From contig JANPYM010000004.1 in NCBI GenBank assembly GCA_025890175.1, forward strand, positions 124,001 through 188,000: a stretch of 64,000 nt of DNA, read 5' to 3'. This document shows, one piece after another, positions 36,190 to 47,821 of this stretch (position 1 is its first letter; the number at the start of each line of letters is the position of its first letter). Below the pieces are notes generated by a model. It was given only the letters and a program-made list of their open reading frames with translations, made no database searches and had not been told where the DNA came from. Both the position numbers and the translations under genes were made by a program. The DNA comes from Ciborinia camelliae. Lineage: Eukaryota; Ascomycota; Leotiomycetes; Helotiales; Sclerotiniaceae.

Positions 36190-37128
36190 CTCCTAAGATT
36201 AGATGAGACGTAAGGCGAGTTGCAGCAGAGTACTGTAGAGTAACTGATTGTCGTACAACGGCCTAGATTAGTGATCTCTTGAAGGCTGAAATCGATTATC
36301 GAGGAGAGCTCCAGATCCTCACTGAAGGATACCTGCGTTCGAAATATTGTGAAAAATGGTCCGATAGATAGTATATCGGTAAGTACCCTTTGATGGAAGT
36401 GAATATGGAACCTTGGTATACTGTACCGTTTCATGCAGCTACTCGTGTGGATATATGCCTCTGAGGCTGGGCTGCAGAAGATTTGTCTGTTTTCCCAGCC
36501 ACCTCATTATCGTTTGGATATTATTATAACATCCCGTCACATCAGAGACCTACAAACAAGGATTTGATTAGTTCTAGAAGGAACGTGGTATAGCAAAAGA
36601 ATCCTAGATCAAGCGTCATCATTTGCTGAATGGGTTGAATTGAAGCCAAACAGAAATTAATGAAGAGGTTGGGCGGTGGGCCAAAAAAGAATACCGAGTA
36701 TAGAATCTATAGATCTCTCTTAGATCTCTTATGTGGATTGTTCTTTTGGTTTTTCGAAGCTCGGCTCAGCCTGATGTTATCTAATCAGTCGGGTGGATGA
36801 AGAAAGAAGGCTGGGGCTGAGGCTGAGGCTGAGGCTGGGGCTGGGGCTTCGAAAGCCGCACGTTCTTGGAAGCTTCCAGGTTGGTTCAAATGTCCGGTGG
36901 CTAATGTGACTTTTAGCTTTATCGATTAGCATCGGCAAGTCGGAGGTTATCAGATATATCCTTAGCAGCGGAATTGTGGTTGAGTCTGGTAAGGTTACCT
37001 AGGATGCGTGTGCCAAATATTTAATTGCCAGTGAACTGGTATATCTATCTATATGCCTCCCGATCCGTACAATTAATTCATTGTCAAATAACGAAACCCA
37101 AACCAACTCTCCCCATCCCAATCTAACA
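36190..37128. other. Divergent promoter region of the Crh-like gene and sfh5
   Basis: About 940 bases. It contains a hexanucleotide GGCTGA/GGCTGG repeat at 36809-36848, about 280 bases before the sfh5 start. No gene supported. Confidence 0.5.
36809..36848. repeat. (GGCTGA/GGCTGG)n hexanucleotide repeat
   Basis: About six tandem hexamers of GGCTGA or GGCTGG with clear purine/pyrimidine bias, inside the sfh5 upstream region. Confidence 0.8.
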
Positions 37129-38511
37129 ATGAGTGCGGAAGCCGATACAAATGTCGCAAAGACCAATGTTTCAGAGGAAACCGTAGAACCATTGGTAGAA
37201 TCTTCAAAGATGCAGTCAACACCACCTGCAGTAACCGTTGAAGAGTCAAAGCCTACAGCAACAGACTTAACACCAGGAGCCATTGAAGAGCCAAAGCCTA
37301 CAGCAACGGACGCAATACCAGTAACAATCGAAGAGCCAAAGCTTACAGCAACAGACGCAATACCAGTAACAATCGAAGAGCCAAAGCCTACAATAGAGCA
37401 AACACAAATAGCGCTTGAAGAGTCAAAGCCTACAATTACAGAGCCATCTACGACTAAGCCAGCAACCGCAGAGCCCACTACGGAAGCACCCCAGAAAGCA
37501 GCCGACCAACTAGAATCAGTAAAAGAAGCCGATGCGGAAGCAACCGACAAACTAGAATCTACAAAAGAAGCCAATGTGGAGAAAGCGCCTTCAACTTCTC
37601 AACACTCGGTCTCATTCGATAAGTCTACCAAAACACATGATGGTTCACCATTGTCCAAGTTTCGTTCCGAATTGCCGGCAATCCTTGAAGCAGCTGGTCA
37701 CAATGAGATGTGGGGAATCGTACTTCAGTCATCCGAAACTCACGTCCAAACGAGCATAGTACTTGAGAAATTCTTACGAGCCAATACAAAAGATGTTGCC
37801 AAAGCTAAGGCTCAATTGATCGAGGCTTTGAAATGGCGAAAGACTATGCAACCACAAAAGCTATTAGAGGACACTGAGTTCGATAAGGTCAAGTTTGGTA
37901 ACCTGGGATATGTAACATCTTATCCTACCAGCAAGGGTGGCAAAGAAGTCATCACTTGGAATATCTACGGGGCAGTGAAGGATGTCAAGAAGACTTTTAG
38001 TGATGTTCCTGAGTGGGTAACCCTATGAATTGTGGTGTTGATATAAGTACTGATCTTATGGCTTAGATTTCTTAAATGGAGAGCAGCTCTCATGGAATTA
38101 TCCATCAAGGAGTTAGATCTTGCCTCAGCAACAGAAAAGATTCCCGAGAACGGCCCTGATCCATATCGTATGATCCAAGTTCATGACTATCTCAGCGTCA
38201 GTTTCCTACGAATGGATCCCAGTATCCGCGCTGCAAGCAAAGAAACAATTCAGACATTCAGCATGGCCTATCCTGAGCTATTGAAAGAAAAGTTCTTTGT
38301 GAATGTTCCCGTGGTAATGGGCTGGGTTTTCACTGCTATGAAGATCTTCCTGAGTGCTGATACAATCAAAAAATTCCATCCGCTCAGCTACGGTTCAAAC
38401 CTTGGTGGTGAAATTCCACAGATTGCCGAGAAGTTGCCCAAGGAGTACGGAGGAAAAGGTCAAGAATTGAAGAGTGGTCTCACCGTCAAATATTCTGAGG
38501 GCGAAGCTTAA
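37129..38511 (+). CDS. sfh5: Sfh5-type Sec14-like phosphatidylinositol transfer protein
   Basis: Two exons (37129-38012, 38067-38511) give 442 aa. Sfh5 belongs to the Sec14/CRAL-TRIO group acting at ER and plasma membrane; yeast Sfh5 has also been reported as a haem-binding protein. The N-terminal 150 residues are low complexity, rich in Glu/Pro/Thr, with a 15-residue tandem repeat (EEPKPTATDAIPVTI). The folded part starts near SKFRSELPAILEAAG and includes VLEKFLRANTKDVAKA (CRAL-TRIO N helix), VPEFLKWRAALMEL across the splice, DPYRMIQVHDYL and PELLKEKFFVNVPVVMGWVF. The start at 37129 (MSAEADTNV) is the first ATG in the frame. Confidence 0.88.
37240..37415 (+). repeat. 45-base coding minisatellite in sfh5
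   Basis: Tandem 45-base units begin at 37240, 37285 and 37330, and a diverged copy of about 42 bases starts at 37375. Units two and three differ at very few bases. They encode EEPKxTATDAIPVTI-type repeats. All changes keep the frame. Confidence 0.88.
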
Positions 38512-39910
38512 ACAGCGGAATAGAAGGTATGAAACGGGGGAAGGATTTTCAGTCTCTTTTCAGGGGTTGTAATATCATGGGAGGCTCACTGTCTGAAGAG
38601 AAATTCTTCACTGTAATTTGGGGCGTCCATATATCCATTTGCTATTACTTTTGCTTTTCAAGATTGAGAAGCTGCATTTGATACCATAGAATAGCCGGAG
38701 AAATCATTAATAGAACGTGTATCATGCATGCCTTTTGAGTTTGAGTTGCGCAAATATTTGTGGTGGGCGGGCGTAATCTAGGCACCTATATATATCAGTA
38801 TTGCTTTGAAGGGACAGCTACCTAGGTATTAAGCTATGTACCTAGGTACCTAGAAATAGATACCTCCTTATTACCTACCGAGGGGTATACAGCAGAATCG
38901 TAACTGATATCAGAGTACCTAAGGTTATAAGCAAGCAGTATAAACATTAACTGACTACCTAGATACCTATCTATCTATCTATTATCTATCAGGTACCTAC
39001 CGTACCGAATATTTCAAGTCAACTCAACTCAAACAAACACCTTAGCACCTACTTATTAGCACCCTATATCAGTACCTATTATCAATATTAGAAAAAGAGA
39101 GAAACGTCATCATTAATAAGATATATACAGCCGGAGTACCTAATAGTTGTAGTTATAGTTACGCCACATTTTCATTGTGCCCACAACCAACCATCATCCA
39201 TCATCCATCATCACAACCTGGAAGCGACTCTCAACCCCCCGGCCACTCCCCAACTCCAACTCCAACTCCAACCCCAACCCACTCAAGCTTATCCGACATT
39301 ACCTACCTACCTATTGTAATTCGGGAGGGAATGATCGATCAGATCAGATCAGAGTGGCTAACCTAACTCCCTACGTACCGTACCTACATACCAAATTAGA
39401 ATAAATCCATCCCTCCAGCTACCTACCTAGATACGGAGTAGGTAAGGCAAGAGACAAGGCAACGCAACGCAAACCAAACCAAACCAAACCAAGGCATTAC
39501 CTAACTCACGCCTCGATTCAACAACACCACCCCACCCCACTCGCCTCCAAGTACTTTAGATACCTACCCACCTACACCTACACCTACATCCCTCCATACC
39601 TACATACCATACCATACCATACCACAACTTCGGACTTCTACTGCACTGTTGTACTCAACCAAATCTTTACCCTTCGAAGTCAATTCAGAGTGTACAAATC
39701 TTCAAACTTCCAACCTACAGAGCTTATTACGATAGCTTCAATATACCTTTCCTCATTTTGCTCGTCTCCAAATCAACCACCTTTTTTTCTTCCTTCCCTC
39801 CTTCCCTCCTTCCTTCTTTCCTTCCTATTTGTCTTATTTTTCTACACACCTAAGAAGAACTTTGGTCAACCTGGTCTGGAGGCTGGTTGTACTTTTTGTC
39901 AACCGCGACC
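38512..39910. other. Intergenic region and long repeat-rich leader of ubp15
   Basis: About 1.4 kb packed with simple repeats: TACCTA/CCTAGGTA tracts (38815-39010, 39300-39440, 39545-39610), CAACTC units (39250-39281), AAACC units (39468-39493), ACCAT units (39603-39624) and poly-pyrimidine near 39783-39845. Short upstream ORFs occur, for example at 39175 and 39177. The last several hundred bases have the C/T bias common in fungal promoters and leaders. Confidence 0.6.
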
Positions 39911-42900
39911 ATGGATCCTGTAAGCAAAGATTCTCGAGCATTCCCCACTTTGTCACCCACCCCTCCCATGATTTCATTATCCCATATCTCCCTTGATATA
40001 CCAAGAACTGTCTGCGCCAACAAGGTCTTTGATCCTCGTACTGATTTCATCTCATGCAAGCAGTCTTTCGATGCAGACATACAATCGCCCGAGAATATGA
40101 TTGTTGATCCTGAGGAGTATGTCGAGCAATCGGAAAATGAGAAGGATGATATCGCCATCATAGATCCAGACGAACCAAGGCCAACGCCTGCTGATGATTG
40201 TATGATCAACCAATCCTCGAGGCTTTAGGACACTGAGCTGACATGTGCACGACAGACGAAGCTATGGCAGAGCTGGTATTGTCCCCGTTGGATCAACAGC
40301 CCCCGATATTAGAGACGGTTCACAATACTTGGGCGATTACAAATTGGAATGAACTAGGGAAAAGGGAACATGGTCCTATTTTTGAGGCTGGGGGATACCC
40401 ATGGTAACCATCTGGAATACATAATACATGTGCGCGATGAGTGCTGATCAGGTTAGGCGTGTTCTAATGTTTCCATATGGCAACAATGTCGATCAAGTAT
40501 CCTTCTACTTGGAGCATGGGTTTGAAGAAGGAACGCCTCCAGACGACTTTGTATGTTGTGTACAATTCGGCCTCGTTCTATGGAACAAGACTGATCCAAC
40601 TCTCTACACTTATCATACCGCACATCATCGATTTACCAAGGATGAAGGGGATTGGGGCTTTACACGATTTGGTGATTGCCGCAAGCTTTTCAACCTTCCA
40701 TGGGCTGGCTCTAACCCTCCAAGGATTCTGGTCGAGGGCGGAGAAGCCAATATGACGGCATATGTAAGAGTAGTCAATGATGAAACTGGCGTTTTATGGC
40801 ACAACTTCACAAACTATGATTCGAAGAAGGAAACTGGTTTTGTCGGGTTGAAAAATCAAGGAGCGACATGTTATTTAAACTCACTCATTCAGTCCCTGTA
40901 TTTTACCAATGCCTTCCGCAAGGTATGTATTGGCGACTGGCTACATTGGGAAAGATATATTAACACAAATTAGGCAGTATATCAAATTCCAACACAAGAT
41001 GAGGACGCCACCACAAACAGCGCATATACTTTACAACGTCTTTTTTATCAGTTGCAGTCGTCCTCTGCAGCCGTGAGTACCAATGAACTCACCAAATCCT
41101 TTGGCTGGGATACGAAACAAATCTTTGAACAGCAAGATGTTCAAGAGCTTTCTAGGAAATTGATGGAACGCATGGAAATAAAAATGAAGGGAACTGAGGC
41201 TGAAAACGTTCTCCCTAAATTGTTCTGTGGCAAAGTGCGAACATACATCTCCTGCATCAATGTCGACTACGAATCTCGCCGAGTGGAAGATTTTTGGGAC
41301 GTCCAATTGAATGTTAGCGGGAACAAGGACATCGAAGCGAGCTTCCAGGATTACATTCAAGTCGAGACAATGGATGGTGACAACCAATACTTCGCAGGTG
41401 AAAACTACAAACTTCAAGACGCAAAGAAAGGCGTAATCTTCGAATCATTTCCCGAAGTTCTTCATCTACAGCTCAAACGATTCGAATATGATATCGAAAG
41501 AGATGCCATGATGAAAGTGAATGATCGTTACGAGTTCCCAGATACTTTTGATGCCGCTCCATATTTGTCGGATGATGCAGACAAATCCGAATCTTGGGTT
41601 TATAAGTTGCACGGAGTCCTTGTACACAGCGGGGACCTGAATGCAGGGCATTATTATGCATTCATCAAACCCGAAAAGGACGGGTGGTTCTACAAGTACG
41701 ATGATGACAAAGTAACCAAAGCCACGATGCGAGAAGTGTTGGAGGACAACTATGGAGGAGAGATGCCACCTATAAATGGACAAGTTTTAGACGCATCGCA
41801 AAAACCCATCATACGGCATAATAGCGCATACATGCTTGTCTATATCCGGGAGGCAAGACTTGAGGAGGTATTGTTCCCTGTCACAAACAAGGATACACCA
41901 TCCCATCTCCGTAAGTTATGACTTCCTATCCAGCTAAACGTTTCACTCATATCATCTAGAAAGAAGGCTTGAAGAGGAGGCCGCTTTCAAAGAGGCACGG
42001 CGGAAGGAACGCGAAGAACAGCACTTGTATCTCACCGTCAGGGTAATTACCAATGAGACATACGCAGCCCATGGTGGACACGATCTTACCATGTTTGACC
42101 GAAGTTATGACGAAGATCCGGCGGCCGCTAAATCCTTCAAACTCCTCAAGAAGTGTACGATTAGAGAGCTTATCAAGTTAATCGCTGAGGATAGCGGAGG
42201 TGATCCAAGAGGACTACGAGTCTGGTGCATGGTCAATCGCCAAAACAAAACGACAAGGCCCGACGTACCTCTTATGGACATGGATCAAAGCATTGAAGAG
42301 GCTCACCTGAAATTAGCCGGTAGTAAGACACAGGAGTTAAGGTTGTGGGCAGAACCTGCTGAAGCAATCGACTCCATGGGCAATGCAATATGGCCAACTC
42401 ATCAGTTGACAAAGGAAGGATCGTCCCCTAGTAGATCTGATGAAATTCTCCTATTCCTCAAGTGGTTCGATGTCGACACGCAGTCCCTATCTGGACGCGG
42501 TCACGTTTATATCAGCAGCCAAAGGAGAGTCGAGGAATTAGCTCCGATTATTTTGAAACGTATGGGATGGCCAGAGGACACCAAACTGAAACTCTACGAG
42601 GTGAGTTTAGTGACATCTTACATTATAGTATCCGTTCTGACCTTGCAATAGGAAATAAAACCTGACATGATTGATGCCATGAAAGTGAAAATTTCACTCA
42701 AGGCGGCAGAACTCCAAGATGGCGATATTGTTTGTTTTCAGAAAGTTGTTGAGAAGGGGGTTGAAAGCGGAAGCAGTGTTAGCTCCGAGTAAGTTCCATG
42801 ATTGGCATATGAAAAGATAGAAATATACTAAATACAGCGGTAGAAGCCCTCCGAGATCAAATGCCTTGGGTTCCGATTTCTCGAATGATGCCGGCTCCCT

Positions 42901-44087
42901 AGTTTCCAGCGGCTCAATTCCACGCTACCATCCTCTTAAATCAGCTGATACCATAGAAGATGCTCGACTGTACTACGACTTTCTCCGTCATCGAAGGCTC
43001 ATTACATTCCACTGCCATCCAACCAAAGGTAGTAAAGAGTTTAACTCGGAAAACTGCGAATCGTTTACCCTGGTACTGAGCGCAAAGCATACTTATGATC
43101 AGGTAGCCGCCAAGGTAGGAGAGAAGCTGGATGTTGATCCAACTTATATCAGATTTTGGACCATCGCTCAAAATACAGGCAATCCCAAAACGGCCATTAG
43201 GCGCACGTCAAACCAAACTCTGGTCAATATGGTCACCACTAGTTACGCTACATTTGCTGGCGCTATCATAAGGTCAGATGCTTTATATTTCGAGGTCCTC
43301 GATATGAGTCTCGCGGAGTTAGATACCAAAAAACCTTTGAAGGTTAGCTGGATCAGCGAAGGTATCACAAAAGATGTAGGCATGCCCGAACTATCGCTTC
43401 AACTCTTGAAGGGTGCTAATTCGTTACAGGAACAATTTGACATACTCGTTCCTAAAACTGGAATCGTAGATGACATAGTGACATCGTTGATCAAGAAAGC
43501 TCAATTGGAGGATGAAGAAAAGGGTGGTCCTATTCGAGTATACGAAATACACAGCAATAAGATCCACAAAGAGCTTCCTCGCGGTCATCCAGTCAAGGAT
43601 ATCACCGAGTACATTAACATTATGTTAGAGCGAATACCAGAAGAAGAGCTTGCGCAACCCAACGGGAGTCAATATATCTACGCATTCCACTTCCAAGGAG
43701 AACCAAATAAAGTGCATTCCATTCCATTCAAATTCCTCATCTTTCAAGTAAGTCTTCTTTCCTGTAACTTCAAGTCCCACGATTGACAGGTTCAGGATGA
43801 AATATTCTCGGAGACTAAGAAGAGATTGGAAAAGCGGACGGGTATAAAGGGTAAAAATCTTGAGAAGATCAAATTTGCTGTCGTTAGGAGGAGTTCTTAC
43901 ACAAAACCTATATACTTGAATGATGGTAAGTTGTAATCCCACAACAAACATATATTCCGGTGCTAAGCATCCCACAGAAGATACATTATGGGATGCGCTT
44001 GGAGACGATGACGATCAACTCGGATTAGATCATGTTGATAAATTACGAAACGCAAGGAATGGCATGGGAGACTTATTCTTGAAGTAG
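39911..44087 (+). CDS. ubp15: Ubiquitin C-terminal hydrolase, Ubp15/USP7 family
   Basis: Nine exons give about 1257 aa: 39911-40199, 40256-40403, 40457-40922, 40974-41910, 41960-42600, 42652-42788, 42838-43747, 43790-43925, 43978-44087. Ubp15/USP7 removes ubiquitin from protein substrates. N-terminal to the catalytic domain is a MATH/TRAF domain (TWAITNW ... VLMFPYGNNVDQVSFYLEHG). The Cys box is GLKNQGATCYLNSLIQSL and the His box is VHSGDLNAGHYYAFIKP, both intact. The C-terminal half matches the USP7 UBL region (CTIRELIKLIAEDSGGDP, LFLKWFDVDTQSLSG). Exon 3 depends on an acceptor after CAGGTTAG that restores YPWRVLMF. Length and domain order are as expected. Confidence 0.93.
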
Positions 44088-44585
44088 ATTTTGGCATTGC
44101 TTATGAGAGGTTTTCTGCATGGCGCTATTGGTTGGTGGGAAAATAGGCACGGCCTTTGACGAGACTACGCGATGATGTAGACGGGCATGGTAACAAAGTC
44201 AACTTCTTCTCTATGCAACATAATAGTTGGTCGCCAACAGAACTTCATTTTTGAGCGATAAATGATCGAGGACGATGCGATGGGAGGAAGATCGTTATTC
44301 CCTTGATGCAGATATTCTTCTGGTATTATGTTAGCCACTTTGTAACCTAAATAACGAGCGCGAAGATGTTTAATACAATGAAGATCGAAGAACTACCATA
44401 ATATTGAAAAATGATAACATTGATTATTTGTAAGGAATACAGATCACAGACCATCCCCTGATTTTTATGAATGAGGAGGTAGCTCGCTAGACTTGCTGTC
44501 CCGAGGATTATCCGACTGCCAGATAGCAATCTCCAAAAGCGCGTCGCCATCAAGGCTCACCATCATTACAATCACACAACCAACC
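44088..44585. other. Intergenic region between ubp15 and the p24 gene
   Basis: About 500 bases between co-oriented genes. It holds the 3' UTR of ubp15 and the promoter of the p24 gene. Short frames on the - strand lack protein features. Confidence 0.5.
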
Positions 44586-45398
44586 ATGAAGCCCTCTTTA
44601 ATCTGGTGCAGCCTTTTGGCATGCATTTCCCCTCTTGTATCTGCCACTTCCCTCACATTTCAACTTAGTGCCAATGAAAAGGCATGCTTTTACTCCCATA
44701 ACGAGAAACCAGGTTCCAAAATCGCTTTCTACTTCGCTGTACGATGCGCCTAGCCTTCCATCATTGCATAAGCATTTCTGACATTCTATCTCGAACAGGT
44801 TCAAGCTGGAGGTTCTTTCGATGTGGACTTTGAGGTCGTGGGTCCAAATGAGAGAGTTATCATGAAGGAAGAAAAAGAGCGACAGGGCGACTTTGTCTTC
44901 ACAGCCACAGAGGTCGGAGAATACAGATTTTGCTTCGACAATAAAATGAGTACTTTCTCAGAAAAGTTTGTCGACTTCGAAATCGCTGTATGTCATATCT
45001 TCCAGGGATCATCAGCATAAAAAATTGTTACTGATAAGTCTATCACTGCTCTAGGTTGAGAATGAATTTCGGGCCACGATACCCTCGAAACAAGGCACAT
45101 CTCCCGAGCAGACATCTGCATTGGAAGAATCTATCTTCAAGCTTTCAGGCCAGCTCTCTACCATTACGAGAAATCAGAAATACTTCCGCACAAGAGAAAA
45201 CAGGAACTTCAGCACGGTGAGAAGTACGGAGAGGAGGATCTTTAACTTTAGTGTTATTGAAAGCTTGATGATGATATGCATGGCTGGGCTACAAGTCTTT
45301 ATTGTCCGATTTTTCTTCCAGGTACGTCGTCCTATCATCAGTGTACGCATCGAGGTTCTAACGAGAGGAATCAGGGCGCCAGAAAAGGTTACGTGTGA
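44586..45398 (+). CDS. p24 family (emp24/GOLD) cargo receptor, Erp type
   Basis: Four exons (44586-44738, 44799-44987, 45055-45321, 45375-45398) give 210 aa. p24 proteins cycle between ER and Golgi and help package cargo into COPII vesicles. The protein has a signal peptide (LIWCSLLACISPLVSAT) and a GOLD domain with the cysteine pair (KACFYSH ... YRFCFDNKMS). A coiled-coil stretch and one C-terminal transmembrane helix (SLMMICMAGLQVFIVRFFF) follow. The tiny last exon of eight codons ends in QGARKGYV, a typical short Erp cytosolic tail with an aromatic sorting signal. Family membership is clear; which yeast Erp it corresponds to is not. Confidence 0.9.
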
Positions 45399-45973
45399 AG
45401 GGTTTGGATATGAGATTCGTGCGGAGATGATTGAAATGATTCTAGCTCCCATGAAGGTTTTCTGTGTACTATACACTTTAACAAAGTGACGCTCGCTCAA
45501 TATGATTAAAAGACGAATTAAAATGTGTTACTGCATATCTATATCCATCAATTTGGGAATTCCATTGGTCATTCGTGTCCTCCAAAGCCTCATTCATACC
45601 ATTGACAATCATAGCCATAACCATAAGTGACGGGCGGGGACCCAAATATAAGAACAAGTCGCTTTCATGAAGCCGTATCTAGGAAACTAGGTAAATATGC
45701 GTGCAACTTATTAATTCGAGCGTCTCCCTCCATTCATGATTTGATTCGTATCACCTGTTAATTAGTACTTAAGCTTTGTTCCCCCAGCCTATAAATGCGC
45801 TAGCACTAGTTTGGTTTAGCCTGCCGTATCATGGATGAGAATCGCGACAATTTGAACATTTATCGATTCACGATAGGCACAAGCTACTCAAGTATTCAAT
45901 ATCAATACAATTTCATGTTTCTATCTCCCAAATCAACACAACACGCTTACATTTCACCTGCCGCCTACATAAT
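45399..45973. other. Intergenic region between the p24 gene and prp45
   Basis: About 575 bases; the prp45 promoter. No gene, repeat or RNA recognised. Confidence 0.5.
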
Positions 45974-47821
45974 ATGGCCTCAATGGCAGCTTCTTTAACA
46001 CGGGCATTGCCAAAACCGAAATATACAGGTGAAGAGGAGGAGATTCCACAACATGCGCAACAGAGAGGCCCTCGAATCTTAGGCGCAGGCGCTTTGGACG
46101 ACACCCAGATTGTATTAAAGGTTTGGCATTCAGATCATGAGCGATGGAATATTTCTTTTAACAAGGCTTCACAGAAAACTGGACCTCCACCGTATGGTAA
46201 TCGAGCAGGATGGCGGCCGCGGGGACAAGAAGACTTTGGTGATGGAGGTGCCTTTCCAGAAATTCCCGTCGCACAGTATCCCCTGGATATGGGACGTAAA
46301 TCTACTTCATCAAATAATGCGCTAGCTCTTCAAGTCGATGGGGACGGAAAAATCAAGTACGATGCCATAGCACGACAAGGTCACAACGACAAGCGAATAG
46401 TTCACGCCTCATTCAAGGACCTCATACCTCTTCGACAACGAGCTGATGCCGGAGACATTAATTTGGATAGACCGAGTGAGGAGGAAGTGGCGGCTTCTAC
46501 GGAGCGGACGAAAAATGCCTTGGCAACTCTTGTCAGTGGTGCGGTAGCTGCGCAAAAACCCAAGAACGTCAATATTGGGGCAAGAAAGGATCCTACCTAT
46601 GTCAGATATACCCCCGCAAATCAAATGGGCGACAACTCGAGGAAAAGTGATCGGATTATGAAGATTGTAGAGAGACAACAGGACCCTATGGAACCACCCA
46701 AATTCAAGCATAAGAAGATTCCCCGTGGTCCACCTAGTCCTCCTGCTCCAGTCATGCATTCGCCTCCACGGAAACTTACAGCAGAAGACCAGGAAGCTTG
46801 GAAGATACCGCCTCCCGTCTCAAACTGGAAAAATCCAAAGGGTTACACTGTTCCACTTGACAAACGATTAGCTGCGGATGGAAGAGGATTACAGGATGTC
46901 ACTATCAATGATAAATTCGCACAGTTTGCAGAGGCTCTTTTCACGGCAGACAGACATGCACGAGAAGAGGTTAAGCAGAGAGCATTGATGCAGCAAAGGT
47001 TAGCTGAGAAGGAGAAGGCACAGAAAGAAGACCATCTTCGTATGTTAGCACAGAAGGCACGGGAAGAGAGAGCTGGAGCCGGCGCTGGGTCCAGAAGGCG
47101 AGACTCGAGATCATCAAGATCTCGTTCAGGGAGCTACAGTGATTCAGAGTCCGAGCGATCCGACAGCGACGACGAAGAATTTAGAGAGCGAGAAAAGATG
47201 CGTCAAGAAAAGCGCAGAGATGAGGAAAGAAAATTACGACAGTCGCGCATGGGTACTGAGAGGAGGATTCAAATGATGGCGCGAGAGCAGAATCGAGATA
47301 TTTCTGAGAAGGTTGCTTTGGGTTTGGCGAAACCAACCCAGTCAGCTGAAACCATGTTCGATTCCAGATTATTTAACCGGACCAGTGGTTTCGATAGTGG
47401 GTTCAACGAGGATCAAGCCTACGACAAACCCCTTTTCGCGGCCCAAGATGCCATCAGCAGTATTTATCGACCGCGACAAAATATGGATGATGATGATGAT
47501 GAAGCGGCCGCTGAAGGTGAGATGGCCAAGATACAGAAGAGTAATAGATTTGGCGACGCCCTTGGAAAGGGGACCTTTAAAGGTGCTGCGGATGTTGAGG
47601 TAAGAAATTCCTCCTGGATCGTAACTTGGGATGAAGCTAATTTGAATGGTAAACAGGCGAGAGAGGGGCCGGTGCAGTTTGAGAAAGATACTGGGGATGT
47701 TTTCAACGTTGATGATTTCCTGAGCAAGGTCGGCGAAACTTCAAATAAACGAGAGTATGGGTTGCAGGAAGGCGAGGAAAGGTCAAACAAACGGGCGAGG
47801 GTTAACGAGGATGATGATTAA
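45974..47821 (+). CDS. prp45: Pre-mRNA-processing protein 45 (SNW/SKIP family)
   Basis: Single exon, 615 aa. Prp45/SKIP is a spliceosome component joining the Prp19-associated complex at activation and also acts in transcription. The N-terminus has the PKYTGEEEEIPQ region, and the SNW core is PPVSNWKNPKGYTVPLDKRL followed by LAADGRGLQDVTINDKFAQF. A coiled-coil of about 100 residues rich in Glu/Lys/Arg (RHAREEVKQRALMQQRLAEK) follows. Then comes an SR-like segment (RRRDSRSSRSRSGSYSDSE). The C-terminus includes SETMFDSRLFNRTSG-type and GLQEGEERSNKR sequences typical of the family. Length fits fungal Prp45. Confidence 0.95.
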   Translation: MASMAASLTRALPKPKYTGEEEEIPQHAQQRGPRILGAGALDDTQIVLKVWHSDHERWNISFNKASQKTGPPPYGNRAGWRPRGQEDFGDGGAFPEIPVAQYPLDMGRKSTSSNNALALQVDGDGKIKYDAIARQGHNDKRIVHASFKDLIPLRQRADAGDINLDRPSEEEVAASTERTKNALATLVSGAVAAQKPKNVNIGARKDPTYVRYTPANQMGDNSRKSDRIMKIVERQQDPMEPPKFKHKKIPRGPPSPPAPVMHSPPRKLTAEDQEAWKIPPPVSNWKNPKGYTVPLDKRLAADGRGLQDVTINDKFAQFAEALFTADRHAREEVKQRALMQQRLAEKEKAQKEDHLRMLAQKAREERAGAGAGSRRRDSRSSRSRSGSYSDSESERSDSDDEEFREREKMRQEKRRDEERKLRQSRMGTERRIQMMAREQNRDISEKVALGLAKPTQSAETMFDSRLFNRTSGFDSGFNEDQAYDKPLFAAQDAISSIYRPRQNMDDDDDEAAAEGEMAKIQKSNRFGDALGKGTFKGAADVEVRNSSWIVTWDEANLNGKQAREGPVQFEKDTGDVFNVDDFLSKVGETSNKREYGLQEGEERSNKRARVNEDDD

